Below are positions 33,916 through 45,412 of a stretch of DNA of 64,000 nt, in pieces. A program made the position numbers and the translations under genes. The notes below the pieces were generated by a model. The model made no database searches, was not told the DNA's origin, and was given only the letters and a program-made list of their open reading frames with translations. Every line of letters starts with the position of its first letter. Position 1 is the stretch's first letter. This DNA is from Alcaligenaceae bacterium (lineage in GTDB: Bacteria; Pseudomonadota; Gammaproteobacteria; Burkholderiales; Burkholderiaceae_B), in the NCBI GenBank assembly GCA_030538235.1, contig JAUNUJ010000003.1:248001-312000 (forward strand). The letters are read 5' to 3'.

Positions 33916-34427
33916 TGAAAGAAGTTTTTGATGAGTTTGCTGAGCAATCTGCTTTACTAGGCAAGTATTTACAACATCATGGGGTCTTGTTGAGTACGGC
34001 AGAGTCTTGTACTGGCGGTATTTTGAGTGGCATTATCACCATGACACCGGGTTCCAGTCTGTGGTTTGACCGTGGGTTTGTGACTTACAGCAATGACGCC
34101 AAAATGGCCATGTTGGATGTGAGTGCCAATACTCTAGAAAAGCATGGTGCCGTTAGTGAAGAGGTGGCCATACAGATGGCCGAGGGTGTTTTGTTTAATG
34201 TCCCTACCTCAACCCTCGCCGTTAGTATTACGGGTGTTGCCGGTCCCGGTGGGGGCACCGCAGCTAAACCGGTAGGTATGGTCTGTTTTGGCTTAGCTAA
34301 ACGGACGTCTGAGGGGATCGTGACCTTGCCATTTACCCGTCATTTTGAAGGCGATCGCGCAGAGGTTAGACTGCAGAGTTGTTACTTTATTATTGATCAA
34401 CTGATCAATATGCTAGAGCCACTTTAG
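33915..34427 (+). CDS. pncC: Nicotinamide-nucleotide amidohydrolase PncC (CinA C-domain)
   Basis: Deamidates nicotinamide mononucleotide to nicotinate mononucleotide in pyridine-nucleotide salvage. The 170 residues carry STAESCTGGILSGIIT (near 29-44) with catalytic Ser and SITGVAGPGGGTAAKPVGMV (near 102-121), matching stand-alone CinA C-domain proteins. A separate gene with only the N-terminal MoCF-like CinA domain lies at 53924. It is the last gene of the riboflavin-NusB-thiL run and starts in a 1-nt overlap with pgpA. Confidence 0.92.
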   Translation: MKEVFDEFAEQSALLGKYLQHHGVLLSTAESCTGGILSGIITMTPGSSLWFDRGFVTYSNDAKMAMLDVSANTLEKHGAVSEEVAIQMAEGVLFNVPTSTLAVSITGVAGPGGGTAAKPVGMVCFGLAKRTSEGIVTLPFTRHFEGDRAEVRLQSCYFIIDQLINMLEPL

Positions 34428-34481
34428 CCGACTAGGCTTTAATGGCTCTCTGGGTCGGCATTAATCGCCGGAGAGTATTGC

Positions 34482-35342
34482 TTAGGCTTCTTGGGGCTTG
34501 GTCTTAGCTGCTAAAAACTGTTCGCGCGCCAGATTAATGCTGTCACGAGTTTTGCGAGCTTCCTCAGCAGCGGCTTCTTGCCAATCGCTATCAGAGCTGG
34601 CGTATAAAATTGCTCGCGATGAGTTGATTAACAGACCCTGACCTTTGCTGTTGGCACCTGCCATCACAGTGGCTTCAATATCACCGCCTTGGGCACCGAT
34701 GCCTGGCACTAATAAAGGCATTTCATCACCAACACACTCGCGCACTTTGGCAATTTCTTCAGGGAAGGTTGCACCAACGACGAGGGCACATTGGCCCGAT
34801 AAATTCCATTTGTCAGCAACGGTTTTTGCTACTTCAAGATAAAGTGGGGTGCCGTCAGCTGATTCAAAGAATTGGAAATCCGAACCCCCCTGATTTGAGG
34901 TGCGACAAAGAATAATCACCCCTTTGTTTTCCCAAGCCAAATAGGGTTCGATCGAATCGAAACCTAGATAAGGATTGACCGTAATCGCATCTGCACGATA
35001 GCGTTCAAAAGCCTCTTTGGCATAATGATCTGCGGTGGTGCCGATATCGCCACGTTTGGAGTCAAGCAGGATGGGTAAATCGGGATAGGTACTGCTAATG
35101 TAATGGCAAAGCTGAGTTAATGCCATTTCAGCACCCTGAGAGGCAAAATAAGCAATTTGAGGCTTAAAGGCACAAACATATTCAGCCGTTGCGTCGACGA
35201 TTCCTTTGCAGAAATCAAAGATTGGGGTCTTGCTTTGTAAAATGGACTCCGGCATACGCTGCTGATCAGGGTCTAAACCAACGACCAGTAAAGAGTTTTG
35301 TTTATCCCAAGCGTTTTGTAATTTATCAGTAAATTTATACAT
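34482..35342 (-). CDS. pyrF: Orotidine 5'-phosphate decarboxylase (type 2)
   Basis: Final step of UMP synthesis. From [12 protein letters not shown] the protein has 286 residues and resembles the longer type 2 family (about 270): [17 protein letters not shown] near 17-33, catalytic [22 protein letters not shown] near 91-112 and [17 protein letters not shown] near 207-223. The open frame reaches 35411, where an AGGA stands 6 nt before the ATG. That would add 23 residues of no family likeness, so the start is uncertain. It lies downstream of groEL but a strong terminator separates them. Confidence 0.9.
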   Translation of the reverse strand: MYKFTDKLQNAWDKQNSLLVVGLDPDQQRMPESILQSKTPIFDFCKGIVDATAEYVCAFKPQIAYFASQGAEMALTQLCHYISSTYPDLPILLDSKRGDIGTTADHYAKEAFERYRADAITVNPYLGFDSIEPYLAWENKGVIILCRTSNQGGSDFQFFESADGTPLYLEVAKTVADKWNLSGQCALVVGATFPEEIAKVRECVGDEMPLLVPGIGAQGGDIEATVMAGANSKGQGLLINSSRAILYASSDSDWQEAAAEEARKTRDSINLAREQFLAAKTKPQEA

Positions 35343-35450
35343 ACAATTTATATCAGAGAATAGCATTTGTTGATTCAAATCTGCTGCCCTTATTGTAGGT
35401 CTAACCGGCATGCTATATCCTGGGAAACAGGCAAAATCAAAATAAAAGAC

Positions 35451-35482
35451 AAAAAAAACGGCACCTCACAATGAGGCGCCGT
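35451..35482 (-). terminator. Intrinsic terminator after groEL
   Basis: Read leftward, ACGGCGCCTCA and TGAGGTGCCGT form an 11-bp stem with a 3-nt loop (35458-35482), followed by eight T residues (A run 35451-35458 on the plus strand). Confidence 0.93.
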
Positions 35483-35533
35483 TTTGTGCTATAGGCAGCT
35501 AATAGCTACTGATATGTCATGCAGTGACTTTGT

Positions 35534-37213
<1,680 letters not shown>

Positions 37214-37288
37214 TCAGGATGGATTAAAAATTCTTTATAAAATTTTCGCTGAGTCTTATAACAGCGAAAGGGCATCTATAGCGGGCGA

Positions 37289-37576
37289 TTAGTCAATAAT
37301 CGCTAAGATATCGTCTTCTGAGATGACTAATAAGTCTTCGCCATCAACTTTGACAGTCTGACCGGTGTATTTGCTGAATAACACTTTATCGCCAACCTTA
37401 ACTTCCAAAGGAATAACAGTGCCGTTGTCAGCTTTTTTGCCGGCGCCAACAGCGATAACTTCACCTTGATCAGGTTTTTCAGCAGCGCTTTCAGGGATAA
37501 CAATACCTGAGGCAGTAGTGCGTTCATTGTCTAAACGCTTGATGATGACGCGATCTTGTAAAGGACGCAATGCCAT
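37289..37576 (-). CDS. groS: Co-chaperonin GroES
   Basis: The 10-kDa lid of the GroEL ring. The 95 residues begin [16 protein letters not shown], with the mobile loop [20 protein letters not shown] near 18-37 and the DDILAIID end. Length and motifs are normal. It is the first gene of the heat-shock operon with a perfect CIRCE operator and a sigma-32 promoter 58-112 nt upstream. The GroES-GroEL gap holds a small hairpin (CCTGA/TCAGG, 37203-37218), possibly a processing point. Confidence 0.97.
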   Translation of the reverse strand: MALRPLQDRVIIKRLDNERTTASGIVIPESAAEKPDQGEVIAVGAGKKADNGTVIPLEVKVGDKVLFSKYTGQTVKVDGEDLLVISEDDILAIID

Positions 37577-37633
37577 AGGAAACTCCTTAAAGAATTAGAA
37601 AATTAAATTAATACTCATAAGAACGGGTAAGTC

Positions 37634-37660
37634 TTAGCACTCTACCCCAATGAGTGCTAA
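37634..37660 (-). promoter_or_regulatory. CIRCE operator (HrcA-binding site)
   Basis: TTAGCACTC (37634-37642), a 9-nt spacer and GAGTGCTAA (37652-37660) match the CIRCE consensus at all positions. HrcA repressor binding here would repress groESL. An hrcA gene is not inside this window. Confidence 0.95.
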
Positions 37661-37662
37661 TT

Positions 37663-37688
37663 ATATGGGCGATTGATTAACTTTCAAG
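37663..37688 (-). promoter_or_regulatory. Sigma-32 (RpoH) heat-shock promoter of groESL
   Basis: Read leftward, CTTGAAA (37688-37682), a 12-nt spacer and CCCATAT (37669-37663) reproduce the E. coli sigma-32 consensus CTTGAAA-N11-16-CCCATnT. The -10 lies just before the CIRCE operator, so both controls act on one promoter. Confidence 0.9.
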
Positions 37689-37729
37689 AGAGCGATAATG
37701 AATTGTTACAATTTAACTAAAGCCACCGT

Positions 37730-38698
37730 CTAGAGGGGGATCGGGAAACCATAGAAATAATCCCAGAGTGCGAGGACTGTACTTAAACTGATAAATGATG
37801 CCAGAGTCATCACAATCAAATTGCCCGAGGTAGTACCACCTTCGCCGTATTGGATCCCAATCAGTGCATAGAGGGTGGCGGCAGGGGCTGAGGCCAACAG
37901 AACACCGGACATAACAGTCACCGGGTCCTCGACGCCGAAGAGTCTGAAACCTAAAAATATCAAACTAGGAAACAGCACTAATTTACCTAGGGTAATAGGT
38001 ATAGCCCCTTTAATACTAGAGCGGAAGCGAATCGCGTTGAGATTGGCACCAATCGCAAATAATGCCACCGGAGCCGCAGCAATGCTGAGCATGGTTAAGG
38101 TTTTTCTGAGCGGTTCAATCACCCCAAGTCCCAGCAGCGAGAAAATAATACCACTGATAATCGCGATAATTGGCGGGCTACTGAAGATTTTCTTAAGTGC
38201 GGTCAGGAACAATTTAAAGATGTTTTTCTTTTTGCCGGCGGATAATTCACAGAGAAGAATGGTAGGTAAAACACCCAGTAAATTTTCAAAAAGTAGGTTC
38301 ATACTTAAGAAGATCGCTGCTTTTTCAAAACCAATGACTTGAGCTAACACGGGATAGCCCAAAAAGGCCGTATTGCAAAAGATAAGACCAAGTCCATTAA
38401 GGGCTGATTGTACTGTTTTGCGACCGAGAAATTTAAGACTGATTAAAACGCCGGACCAATAAAGCAAAATAGTAATGCCACCATAAATAAAGACATACTC
38501 ATAGATAAAGGCACTTCCGATATCCAAGGTAGAAATGGCATTAAAGACCAAGGCAGGGTAGGCAAAGTTGAGTACATAACTGCCTAAACCGCGATTTTGT
38601 TCTAAGTTTAAAAAACCAAGTTTAATGGCGCTATAACCAACACCAATTAAAAGAAAAAGTGGCAAAGTAATATTAAGAATCGCCAGCATAGGAAGCAA
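37730..38698 (-). CDS. AEC-family permease (auxin efflux carrier-like)
   Basis: A 322-residue inner-membrane carrier with about ten helices in two five-helix halves, opening LNITLPLFLLIGVGYSAIKLGFL. Segments such as FCNTAFLGYPVLAQVIG and the Gly/Pro-rich SAPAATLYALIGIQYG are typical of bacterial AEC proteins, often called malate or malonate permeases. The substrate is unknown. It is a single gene between groES and the peroxiredoxin gene, with its own leftward transcription. The N-terminus could be a few residues shorter. Confidence 0.82.
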   Translation of the reverse strand: MLPMLAILNITLPLFLLIGVGYSAIKLGFLNLEQNRGLGSYVLNFAYPALVFNAISTLDIGSAFIYEYVFIYGGITILLYWSGVLISLKFLGRKTVQSALNGLGLIFCNTAFLGYPVLAQVIGFEKAAIFLSMNLLFENLLGVLPTILLCELSAGKKKNIFKLFLTALKKIFSSPPIIAIISGIIFSLLGLGVIEPLRKTLTMLSIAAAPVALFAIGANLNAIRFRSSIKGAIPITLGKLVLFPSLIFLGFRLFGVEDPVTVMSGVLLASAPAATLYALIGIQYGEGGTTSGNLIVMTLASFISLSTVLALWDYFYGFPIPL

Positions 38699-38921
38699 CC
38701 CTGATTATTAGGAAAATCTAAAGCAAATACATTAGCAATAGCTAAAGTCTATACAGAAGATTGGAATTATTAGCAAAAATGTTCAATTTACTGTGTTAGT
38801 ATCTAAACATTGGGTCGACAATATAAATTGTGATTAACGGCCAATTTAGTACCAACAAACAACAATGTATCATGTTGCATAAAATACATTAATTTTTCAA
38901 CTAGATTATCAAGGAGTTCTT
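38699..38921 (+). promoter_or_regulatory. Leader of the peroxiredoxin gene
   Basis: The divergent gap between the AEC gene and the peroxiredoxin gene contains the palindrome ACAAT-ATAA-ATTGT (38818-38831) about 90 nt before the start. A looser repeat TGTAT...ATACA lies near 38870-38890. A stress regulator may bind there, but neither matches the OxyR consensus well. An AAGGAG ribosome-binding site stands 7 nt before the ATG. Confidence 0.4.
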
Positions 38922-39581
38922 ATGTCGTTACGTATTAATGATATCGCACCGGATTTTACTGCTGATTCTACCGAGGGTGAAATCAAACTACACAATTGGA
39001 TTGGCGATAGCTACGCTATTATATTCTCACACCCCAAAGACTTTACACCGGTTTGTACCACTGAGTTTGGTGCCGTTGCAAAATTAGCTGCTGAATTTGA
39101 AAAGCGCAACACCAAGGTTCTTGGCGTATCAGTAGATGACGTCGAAGATCACGTTAAGTGGAAGAACGATATCAGCCAAGTAGCTCAAGTTCCTGCTAAC
39201 TTCCCTATTATTGATGACACCTCGCTTAGCGTTGCTAAGTTATACGATATGTTGCCTGCTGAAGCTTACTTAGCAGATGGTCGTACAGCGGCCGATAGCG
39301 CAACTGTGCGTACTGTATTTATTATCGGTCCTGACAAAAAAGTTCGCTTAACAATGACTTACCCAATGTCTGTTGGTCGTAATTTTGCTGAAATCCTTCG
39401 TGCTTTAGATGCGATTCAGACCACTGACGGTGTTGCTATTGCAACGCCTGCTGACTGGCAGCCGGGCGAGGATGTGATTGTTGCGCTTAGCTTAGATGAC
39501 GCTCAAGCTGAAGCCAAGTTCGGTGAGCTCAACAAGGTATTACCTTATTTACGTTTTGCTAAGTGCCCAGAGTCTAAGTAA
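38922..39581 (+). CDS. 1-Cys peroxiredoxin (Prx6 family)
   Basis: Thiol peroxidase that reduces hydrogen peroxide, alkyl hydroperoxides and perhaps peroxynitrite. The 219 residues show IFSHPKDFTPVCTTEFGAVA with the peroxidatic Cys near residue 47, and the Prx6-type C-terminal arm with WQPGEDVIVALSLDD, which AhpC lacks. The length is standard. A strong ribosome-binding site and GTT/GCT-rich codons suggest high expression. It is a single gene with its own terminator. The reductant is unknown. Confidence 0.92.
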   Translation: MSLRINDIAPDFTADSTEGEIKLHNWIGDSYAIIFSHPKDFTPVCTTEFGAVAKLAAEFEKRNTKVLGVSVDDVEDHVKWKNDISQVAQVPANFPIIDDTSLSVAKLYDMLPAEAYLADGRTAADSATVRTVFIIGPDKKVRLTMTYPMSVGRNFAEILRALDAIQTTDGVAIATPADWQPGEDVIVALSLDDAQAEAKFGELNKVLPYLRFAKCPESK

Positions 39582-39618
39582 TTTCTTACGACATTTAAGC
39601 ACTAGCGATCAGCTGTAA

Positions 39619-39663
39619 ACTTAGGGCTTAGTTTCCGTATGGATTCTAAGCCCTAAGTGTTTT
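39619..39663 (+). terminator. Terminator after the peroxiredoxin gene
   Basis: ACTTAGGGCTTAG (39619-39631) and CTAAGCCCTAAGT (39646-39658) form a perfect 13-bp stem, followed by GTTTTAT. It lies between convergent genes. Confidence 0.85.
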
Positions 39664-39682
39664 ATGGCTCACGTCGCTGTGA

Positions 39683-40498
39683 TTAGTCCAGCAAAAATGG
39701 TCGTCCGGTGACCGGGGTGCTGGGTGAGGCCATATCCTGTTTAGACATAATCCCTGCCTCATAGGCCAAGCGACCTGCGCGAATTGCCAGTTTAAACGCC
39801 TCGGCCATTTTGACCGGATTGTGGGCTTTGGCCACCGCTGAATTTAATAAGACGCCATCAAAACCCATCTGCATGGCAAGCGCTGCATCGGCCGGTGAGC
39901 CGATACCGGCATCCACAATCAGAGGGACATCAGGTAGTCGATTGCGCAAAATACGTAAGGCATGTGGATTAGTTAGGCCCTGACCTGAACCAATAGGCGC
40001 GCCCCATGGCATTAAGACCTTGCAGCCTACATCAAGCAGACGCCTGCAAGTCACCAGATCATCAGTGCAGTAGGGGAAGACTTCAAAGCCGTCTTTTACC
40101 AGTTGTTCTGCCGCATCAATCAGGTTGATTGGATCAGGTTGCAGCGTGTAATCGTCACCGATCACCTCTAATTTAATCCAGTTAGTCTCAAAGATTTCAC
40201 GTGCCATATAAGCTAAGGTAATGGCTTCCTTTGCAGTCTTGCAGCCAGCGGTATTAGGCAGTAAGTGCTTACCACTTTGTTTGAGAATTTGAAAAAAGGG
40301 ATTGTCCACCCCCTCAGTGGTGCTCTGGGTAAGAGGATTGGCGCCGGCGGGTAACTGGCGCTTTAGACCGACGGTAATAACATCGGTCTCAGCAGCTTCG
40401 ATAGCCTCGGCCAATACCTTGGGTGAGGGGTAGAGTGCGGTGCCTAAGAAAAAGCGACTGCTAAGCTTAACGCCGCCAATATTAAATACATCCGACAT
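39683..40498 (-). CDS. thiG: Thiazole synthase
   Basis: Makes thiazole phosphate from 1-deoxyxylulose 5-phosphate, dehydroglycine and ThiS-thiocarboxylate. From the ATG at 40498 it has 271 residues (a TTG six bases upstream is also open). It carries SRFFLGTALYPSPKVL near 14-29, the catalytic Lys in TNWIKLEVIGDD near 95-106 and the phosphate-binding VDAGIGSPADAALAMQMG near 195-212. It is downstream of thiO and thiS in one leftward unit. No thiE or thiC is seen here. Confidence 0.94.
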   Translation of the reverse strand: MSDVFNIGGVKLSSRFFLGTALYPSPKVLAEAIEAAETDVITVGLKRQLPAGANPLTQSTTEGVDNPFFQILKQSGKHLLPNTAGCKTAKEAITLAYMAREIFETNWIKLEVIGDDYTLQPDPINLIDAAEQLVKDGFEVFPYCTDDLVTCRRLLDVGCKVLMPWGAPIGSGQGLTNPHALRILRNRLPDVPLIVDAGIGSPADAALAMQMGFDGVLLNSAVAKAHNPVKMAEAFKLAIRAGRLAYEAGIMSKQDMASPSTPVTGRPFLLD

Positions 40499-40504
40499 AA
40501 TCAA

Positions 40505-40726
40505 TTAGCCCCCGGTGATTGGTGAAAAGGTAAAGACTTCGTCTTGTGCTTGTAAGATGTATTCAGCCCGTTGTTGACGTGGAATAAACACCTCATTGAC
40601 AGCGGTCGCCACTAGCGAAGGGTCAGGCTCCTGACCGGCTTCTTGCTGTAATATCTCAATTAGTTGGGACAAGTCTGTGCCCTCAGGGAGTTGTTTATCT
40701 TCTCCATTAACTTTTACTGTTATCAT
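40505..40726 (-). CDS. thiS: Sulfur carrier protein ThiS
   Basis: Ubiquitin-like 73-residue protein that carries sulfur as a C-terminal thiocarboxylate for thiazole formation. It begins MITVKVNGEDKQL and ends in the required Gly-Gly (SPITGG). The central DEVFTFSPITGG strand is typical; the loop is slightly longer than in E. coli ThiS (66). It lies between thiO and thiG with almost no gap to either. Confidence 0.93.
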   Translation of the reverse strand: MITVKVNGEDKQLPEGTDLSQLIEILQQEAGQEPDPSLVATAVNEVFIPRQQRAEYILQAQDEVFTFSPITGG

Positions 40727-40741
40727 TTTAAATCTCTGCTT

Positions 40742-41812
40742 TTAATCTTGAGCTAAGACCGCTATATCAAATGCCGCTTGCATTGCTTCTTCAATCATGC
40801 CGGGGGCAATCATCCAACCATGCCTGAAGAGACCATTTATTCGACTCAGGCCTGCTTCAGTTTCAATGCGTGGGAAGTTGTCGACCAATGCTGGACGTAA
40901 ATTGGTTTCAGTGTGGATCAGTCTGCCTTCGGATAAGCCGGGTAATACGCTGTGAGCAGCAGCTAGTAATTCTACTGTGGTGCGTACTGAGACCGGTGAG
41001 CGATCCTCACTCTCAATCGAACTGGCACCGATAACAAAGACATTGTCTTGGCGCGGTACGATATAGACGTGGTAGCGTGGGTGTAGTAGACGCAGCGGTC
41101 TATTTAATTCAACCTCAGGTGCCTGTACCCAAAAGATTTCGCCACGCACGCCACGGACATTTTGACATGAAAGCTCAGTCGGGTGGGGGTGTTTAAGACG
41201 TCTGGCGCCTACCCCACGGGTATCAAAGACCCAATCAAAGTGATGCTTGTTTTCACCAATAACGATTTCGCCGGGATTTAACTCATCAACTGTGCAGCCC
41301 CAGTGCCAACTGACTCCCGTGGCCTCTGACCATAGGGCATTCATGGCTAAAGTGGTGTCTACCTGACCCTCAAAGGGCAAGAACCATGCGTGAGCAGGAC
41401 CATGAACTGATGGCTCCATGTCCTTTAGCTCTTTGATGCTAATGGCTCTGGGGACATCCTCAGGGTTAGGTGACTTGCGATGCAGTAAACTGATCATCTG
41501 TTCGGCGGCGCCCTCATCACCTTGGTGGGCCAGCATCAAACTGCCATTGAGTCTCAGATCGATTTTGTTATCTGTGAGTTGCGCAATCTCACTCCAAATC
41601 TCCAGCGAGCGTTGACCTAATTGATAAACATAATCATCGCCGGTGTCCATCTCGGCTAGCGGACAAAGCATACCGGCGGCGGTCCAACCGGCAGCTATAC
41701 GTGCATGTGGGTTAGGGGCCGGATCAAACACGTCGACATGATGACCATGGGTAGATAGGGCATAGGCCAATAAACGACCGGCCAAACCGGCGCCTGCGAT
41801 TCCAATTTGCAT
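40742..41812 (-). CDS. thiO: Glycine oxidase ThiO (FAD-dependent)
   Basis: Oxidises glycine to iminoglycine, the nitrogen donor for thiazole; this oxygen-dependent route replaces ThiH. The 356 residues start with the FAD-binding IGIAGAGLAGRLLAYALSTHG (GxGxxG near 5-10), have GWTAAGMLCPLAE near 42-54 and end with the second flavin site LFRHGWMIAPGM near 328-339. It is the first gene of the leftward thiOSG unit and divergent from recQ. I found no TPP riboswitch in the 80-nt gap. Confidence 0.9.
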   Translation of the reverse strand: MQIGIAGAGLAGRLLAYALSTHGHHVDVFDPAPNPHARIAAGWTAAGMLCPLAEMDTGDDYVYQLGQRSLEIWSEIAQLTDNKIDLRLNGSLMLAHQGDEGAAEQMISLLHRKSPNPEDVPRAISIKELKDMEPSVHGPAHAWFLPFEGQVDTTLAMNALWSEATGVSWHWGCTVDELNPGEIVIGENKHHFDWVFDTRGVGARRLKHPHPTELSCQNVRGVRGEIFWVQAPEVELNRPLRLLHPRYHVYIVPRQDNVFVIGASSIESEDRSPVSVRTTVELLAAAHSVLPGLSEGRLIHTETNLRPALVDNFPRIETEAGLSRINGLFRHGWMIAPGMIEEAMQAAFDIAVLAQD

Positions 41813-41896
41813 AACAAACTTTAATTAAAGGTAGAACTAAAAATCAATCATATAGTATAGCGTGTGGGGGTGGTACACTAATATCTTTTTATATTG

Positions 41897-43723
41897 ATGC
41901 AGGATAAAGTCTTGTCAGCAAAAGATGTGCTTCGGCACGTATTTGGCTATGAAGAGTTTCGTCGTGGCCAAGAAGCCATTGTTGAGCATTTGATTAGAGG
42001 CGAGGATGCTTTAATCTTGATGCCGACGGGTGCTGGTAAATCGCTTTGTTATCAAATTCCCGGCTTGGTCAGACCAGGTCTTGCGGTGGTGGTATCCCCT
42101 TTGGTCGCGCTTATGCATGATCAAGTTGATGCGTTACGCGCTTTAGGTGTCAGTGCGGTGAGTTTGCACTCCGGTATGGAGTGGGATCAATTACGCGCAG
42201 CGGAACATGCCTTGGAATGTGGTGAGGTGGAGTTTTTATATGTAGCTCCTGAGCGCTTTGAAAATCCTCGCTTTTTGCGTTTGTTGGACGGTCTGAAGAT
42301 CGCTATTTTTGCGATTGATGAAGCGCACTGTGTGTCACAGTGGGGGCATGATTTTAGACCGGCTTATTTGGATTTATCCATTTTGCCCGAGCGTTGGCCT
42401 GAGGTGCCTCGGGTTGCCTTAACTGCCACAGCGACAGAGTTAACTCGTCAAGAAATAGTTGAGCGATTACAGCTGCAAGAGGCCGAACAGTTTATCAGCA
42501 GTTTTGACCGACCGAATATTCGCTACGAAGTGGTTGAAAAAAATAAAGAAAGACAACAATTACTCAGTTTTATTAATCAACAACATGCGGGTGATTCCGG
42601 CATTGTCTACTGTCTTTCCAGACAAAAAACTGAGGGCATCGCTACATTTCTACAAAAAGCGGGTATCAGAGCGTTGGCTTATCACGCTGGCCTTAGTGCT
42701 GAAGAGCGTTATGAGAATCAACGTCTGTTTCAACAAGAAGATGGGGTGGTGATAGTTTCAACTATTGCGTTTGGGATGGGGATTAATAAACCGGATGTGC
42801 GTTTTGTTGCACATATTGATATACCACGTTCCATTGAAGCTTATTATCAGGAAACCGGTCGCGCTGGTCGGGACGGTTTGCCGGCTACCGCGTGGTTAGC
42901 TTATGGTTTACAGGACTTGATGCAGCAACGCAAATTAATTGAATCCTCAAATGGCGATGAGGCGTTCAAGCAGCGATCGGCTGAGGCCTTAAATGCTATG
43001 CTGGCTTTTTGTGAGACATCGTCTTGTCGACGCCAACGCCTATTAGCTTATTTTGGCGAAGAGGCTGACGCTTGTGGTAATTGCGATATTTGCCTCGAAC
43101 CGCCGGAACTATGGGATGCTACGGTGGCGGCACAAAAATTATTATCAACTATTTATCGTCTGCAACATGAATATGGCGAGGTTAGCGGCGCCAAACATCT
43201 GATTGATATCTTGCATGGTAAAAACACCGATCGCGTGATTCAACAAAAGCATGATGCGCTGACGGTTTTCGGTATTGGCCGTGACTTGGATGAAGGCCAA
43301 TGGCGTGGTCTGATTCGTCAACTTTTGGCGGCAGAGTATTTGGAAATGGAATCAGAGGGTTTTAGGACGACGTATTGTTTAGCTAAAAAAAGCTTTGATT
43401 TGTTGCTCGGTAAAAAGAAAATTCGTCTAAGAAAAATTAATCCACTCAGTCGAAGTCGTTCCAATAATCAGATGCTGAGTCAAAATCGTCCGGTCTTTGA
43501 TTTAACTCCTAGTGACGCCAAGCTCTTTGATGATTTAAAAAAATGGCGCCTAGAAGAGGCTAAAAGCAATGGCGTGCCAGCTTATGTGGTCTTTAAGGAC
43601 GTTACACTCTATCAAATCGTCATCAATAAACCACAAAATCTAGAGGCTTTGGCGCAGATTGAAGGAATTGGCGATAAGAAAATCGCCAATTATGGGGCCG
43701 CCATTCTAAGGCTTTTAAAATAA
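41897..43723 (+). CDS. recQ: ATP-dependent DNA helicase RecQ
   Basis: 3'-5' helicase of recombination and replication-fork repair. In about 608 residues: [16 protein letters not shown] near 42-57, [15 protein letters not shown] near 140-154, motif [12 protein letters not shown] near 318-327, the zinc-binding cysteines (CRRQRLL, CGNCDIC) near 377-400, RQC winged helix, and a C-terminal HRDC domain (about 535-608). The start is uncertain: TTG 41894, ATG 41897, or TTG 41912 with AGGA 7 nt upstream. It ends 9 nt inside the ruvB tail. Confidence 0.94.
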   Translation: MQDKVLSAKDVLRHVFGYEEFRRGQEAIVEHLIRGEDALILMPTGAGKSLCYQIPGLVRPGLAVVVSPLVALMHDQVDALRALGVSAVSLHSGMEWDQLRAAEHALECGEVEFLYVAPERFENPRFLRLLDGLKIAIFAIDEAHCVSQWGHDFRPAYLDLSILPERWPEVPRVALTATATELTRQEIVERLQLQEAEQFISSFDRPNIRYEVVEKNKERQQLLSFINQQHAGDSGIVYCLSRQKTEGIATFLQKAGIRALAYHAGLSAEERYENQRLFQQEDGVVIVSTIAFGMGINKPDVRFVAHIDIPRSIEAYYQETGRAGRDGLPATAWLAYGLQDLMQQRKLIESSNGDEAFKQRSAEALNAMLAFCETSSCRRQRLLAYFGEEADACGNCDICLEPPELWDATVAAQKLLSTIYRLQHEYGEVSGAKHLIDILHGKNTDRVIQQKHDALTVFGIGRDLDEGQWRGLIRQLLAAEYLEMESEGFRTTYCLAKKSFDLLLGKKKIRLRKINPLSRSRSNNQMLSQNRPVFDLTPSDAKLFDDLKKWRLEEAKSNGVPAYVVFKDVTLYQIVINKPQNLEALAQIEGIGDKKIANYGAAILRLLK

Positions 43724-44794
43724 GCTCGGACTATCGCTGTCCGCGCCACCTAGGCTACTAGGTGCCTTTAGGCCCAGGTGTTGCCAAGCGATCGCCGTGG
43801 CCATACGGCCGCGGGTGGTACGTTGTAAGTAGCCGTTTTGAATCAAATAAGGTTCAATCACATCCTCGATGGTGTCGCGCTCTTCGCCAATCGCGGCAGC
43901 TAAGTTATCAACCCCGACAGGACCGCCATTAAACTTATGAATAATGGTTTCTAGCAACTTTCTATCCATCAGATCTAGGCCCTGAGGGTCGACTTCCAAC
44001 ATGCTTAGGGCAGCTTTGGCGGTGGCTTCATCAATGAGACCGTTATTGCGTATATCAGCAAAGTCGCGAACTCGGCGTAACAGTCGATTAGCAATACGTG
44101 GTGTACCGCGTGAGCGATTGGCAATTTCCAGGCTACCGCCGGGGGCTAATTGTACTTTTAATAAATTGGCGCTGCGACTGATGATTTGCTGCAATTCGCT
44201 ACTACTATAAAACTCCAGACGTTGAGTAATACCAAAGCGATCGCGCAGAGGATTGGTCAACATGCCCGCGCGAGTCGTTGCACCAACCAAAGTAAATGGC
44301 TGTAAGTCGATTTTGACGCTACGAGCAGCGGGGCCTTCACCAATCAAAATATCAATCTGGAAGTCTTCCAATGCCGGGTAGAGAATTTCCTCGACGACTG
44401 GTGATAAACGATGGATCTCATCAATAAAAAGCACATCGTTTTTTTCTAGATTGGTTAGGAGAGCAGCGAGATCACCGGCTCGTTCCAATACCGGACCGGA
44501 GGTCTGATGCATCTGCGAACCCATCTCATGAGCAATAATATGCGCTAGGGTGGTTTTACCCAAACCTGGAGGACCGAAGAGGAGAACATGGTCGAGCGCC
44601 TCACCACGTCGTTTGGTGGCTTCGATAAAAATCTCTAATTGCTCGCGAGCACGTGTTTGACCGGTGTAGTCAGCTAGACGCTTCGGGCGTAAGGCGCGCT
44701 CTACCGATTCCTCAGCACCGGAGGCGGATTGGCCGGATACCAAACGCGGTTCCGTCTCTAGTTGTGTGCTTAGATTATCGGAAAAAATTGCCAT
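43715..44794 (-). CDS. ruvB: Holliday junction branch-migration ATPase RuvB
   Basis: Hexameric AAA+ motor that drives branch migration with RuvA. The 359 residues contain [12 protein letters not shown] near 36-47, Walker [14 protein letters not shown] near 75-87, Walker B FIDEIHRL near 121-128, sensor and arginine-finger regions ([18 protein letters not shown]) and a C-terminal winged helix with RTTRGRMAT. It is the last gene of the leftward dusB-fis-purH-ruvCAB set. Its stop codon overlaps the convergent recQ end by 9 bases. Confidence 0.97.
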   Translation of the reverse strand: MAIFSDNLSTQLETEPRLVSGQSASGAEESVERALRPKRLADYTGQTRAREQLEIFIEATKRRGEALDHVLLFGPPGLGKTTLAHIIAHEMGSQMHQTSGPVLERAGDLAALLTNLEKNDVLFIDEIHRLSPVVEEILYPALEDFQIDILIGEGPAARSVKIDLQPFTLVGATTRAGMLTNPLRDRFGITQRLEFYSSSELQQIISRSANLLKVQLAPGGSLEIANRSRGTPRIANRLLRRVRDFADIRNNGLIDEATAKAALSMLEVDPQGLDLMDRKLLETIIHKFNGGPVGVDNLAAAIGEERDTIEDVIEPYLIQNGYLQRTTRGRMATAIAWQHLGLKAPSSLGGADSDSPSLF

Positions 44795-44813
44795 AACTAC
44801 CTTTTTAAATCAA

Positions 44814-45392
44814 TTACTTGGACAAAAGCTTTAAGGCTTGTCGAATGCCTTCGGTGACCTCGATGTTTGGGTCCAGCTCTTTGAGTACTTTTTGCAGCTC
44901 TCTTTCTGAATAGCCTAGGGCCATAAGCGCATTGGCAATGTCTTGACGCTGATTGGCAGGGCTAGCACTAGCAGATGTTGTCGGCACAATAGCCCCTAAT
45001 TTACCACGTAATTCTAAAACAATGCGCTCTGCCGTCTTTTTGCCAATGCCCGGTATTTTACAGAGTAAATTCAGATCCTCTTCTTCAACCGCGAGAGCTA
45101 ATTGCTCCGCGCTGATGCCGGAAAGAATGGCTAAGCCGGTGCGTGGACCGATGCCGGTGATTTTGATTAGGGTTCTAAAGGTTTGACGTTCAGCATCATG
45201 GATAAAACCATAGAGTTGTTGTACATCTTCACGCACCACAAAGTGGGTAAATAGTTGCACCTCTTGGCCAAGCTCCGGTAGATCGTACAGATCGTTCATC
45301 GGTACATGGACATCGTAACCGAGGCCATTGACATCGACGCAGATTAAGGGAGGTGATTTTTCAATTAGTTTGCCGCGTAAACGACCAATCAT
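44814..45392 (-). CDS. ruvA: Holliday junction-binding protein RuvA
   Basis: Tetrameric four-way-junction binder that loads RuvB. The 192 residues begin [15 protein letters not shown], have the OB-fold domain 1 (about 1-62), the two helix-hairpin-helix motifs [15 protein letters not shown] near 73-87 and [16 protein letters not shown] near 113-128, and the RuvB-contacting domain III at the end. Spacing of 19 nt to ruvB shows one transcript. Confidence 0.96.
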   Translation of the reverse strand: MIGRLRGKLIEKSPPLICVDVNGLGYDVHVPMNDLYDLPELGQEVQLFTHFVVREDVQQLYGFIHDAERQTFRTLIKITGIGPRTGLAILSGISAEQLALAVEEEDLNLLCKIPGIGKKTAERIVLELRGKLGAIVPTTSASASPANQRQDIANALMALGYSERELQKVLKELDPNIEVTEGIRQALKLLSK

Positions 45393-45412
45393 TTATTGCT
45401 CCGAGAATAAAA

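Noticed and set aside
41813-41896. TPP riboswitch before thiO
   Set aside because: The gap is too short (about 80 nt) and lacks the CTGAGA and ACCTGA-type core.
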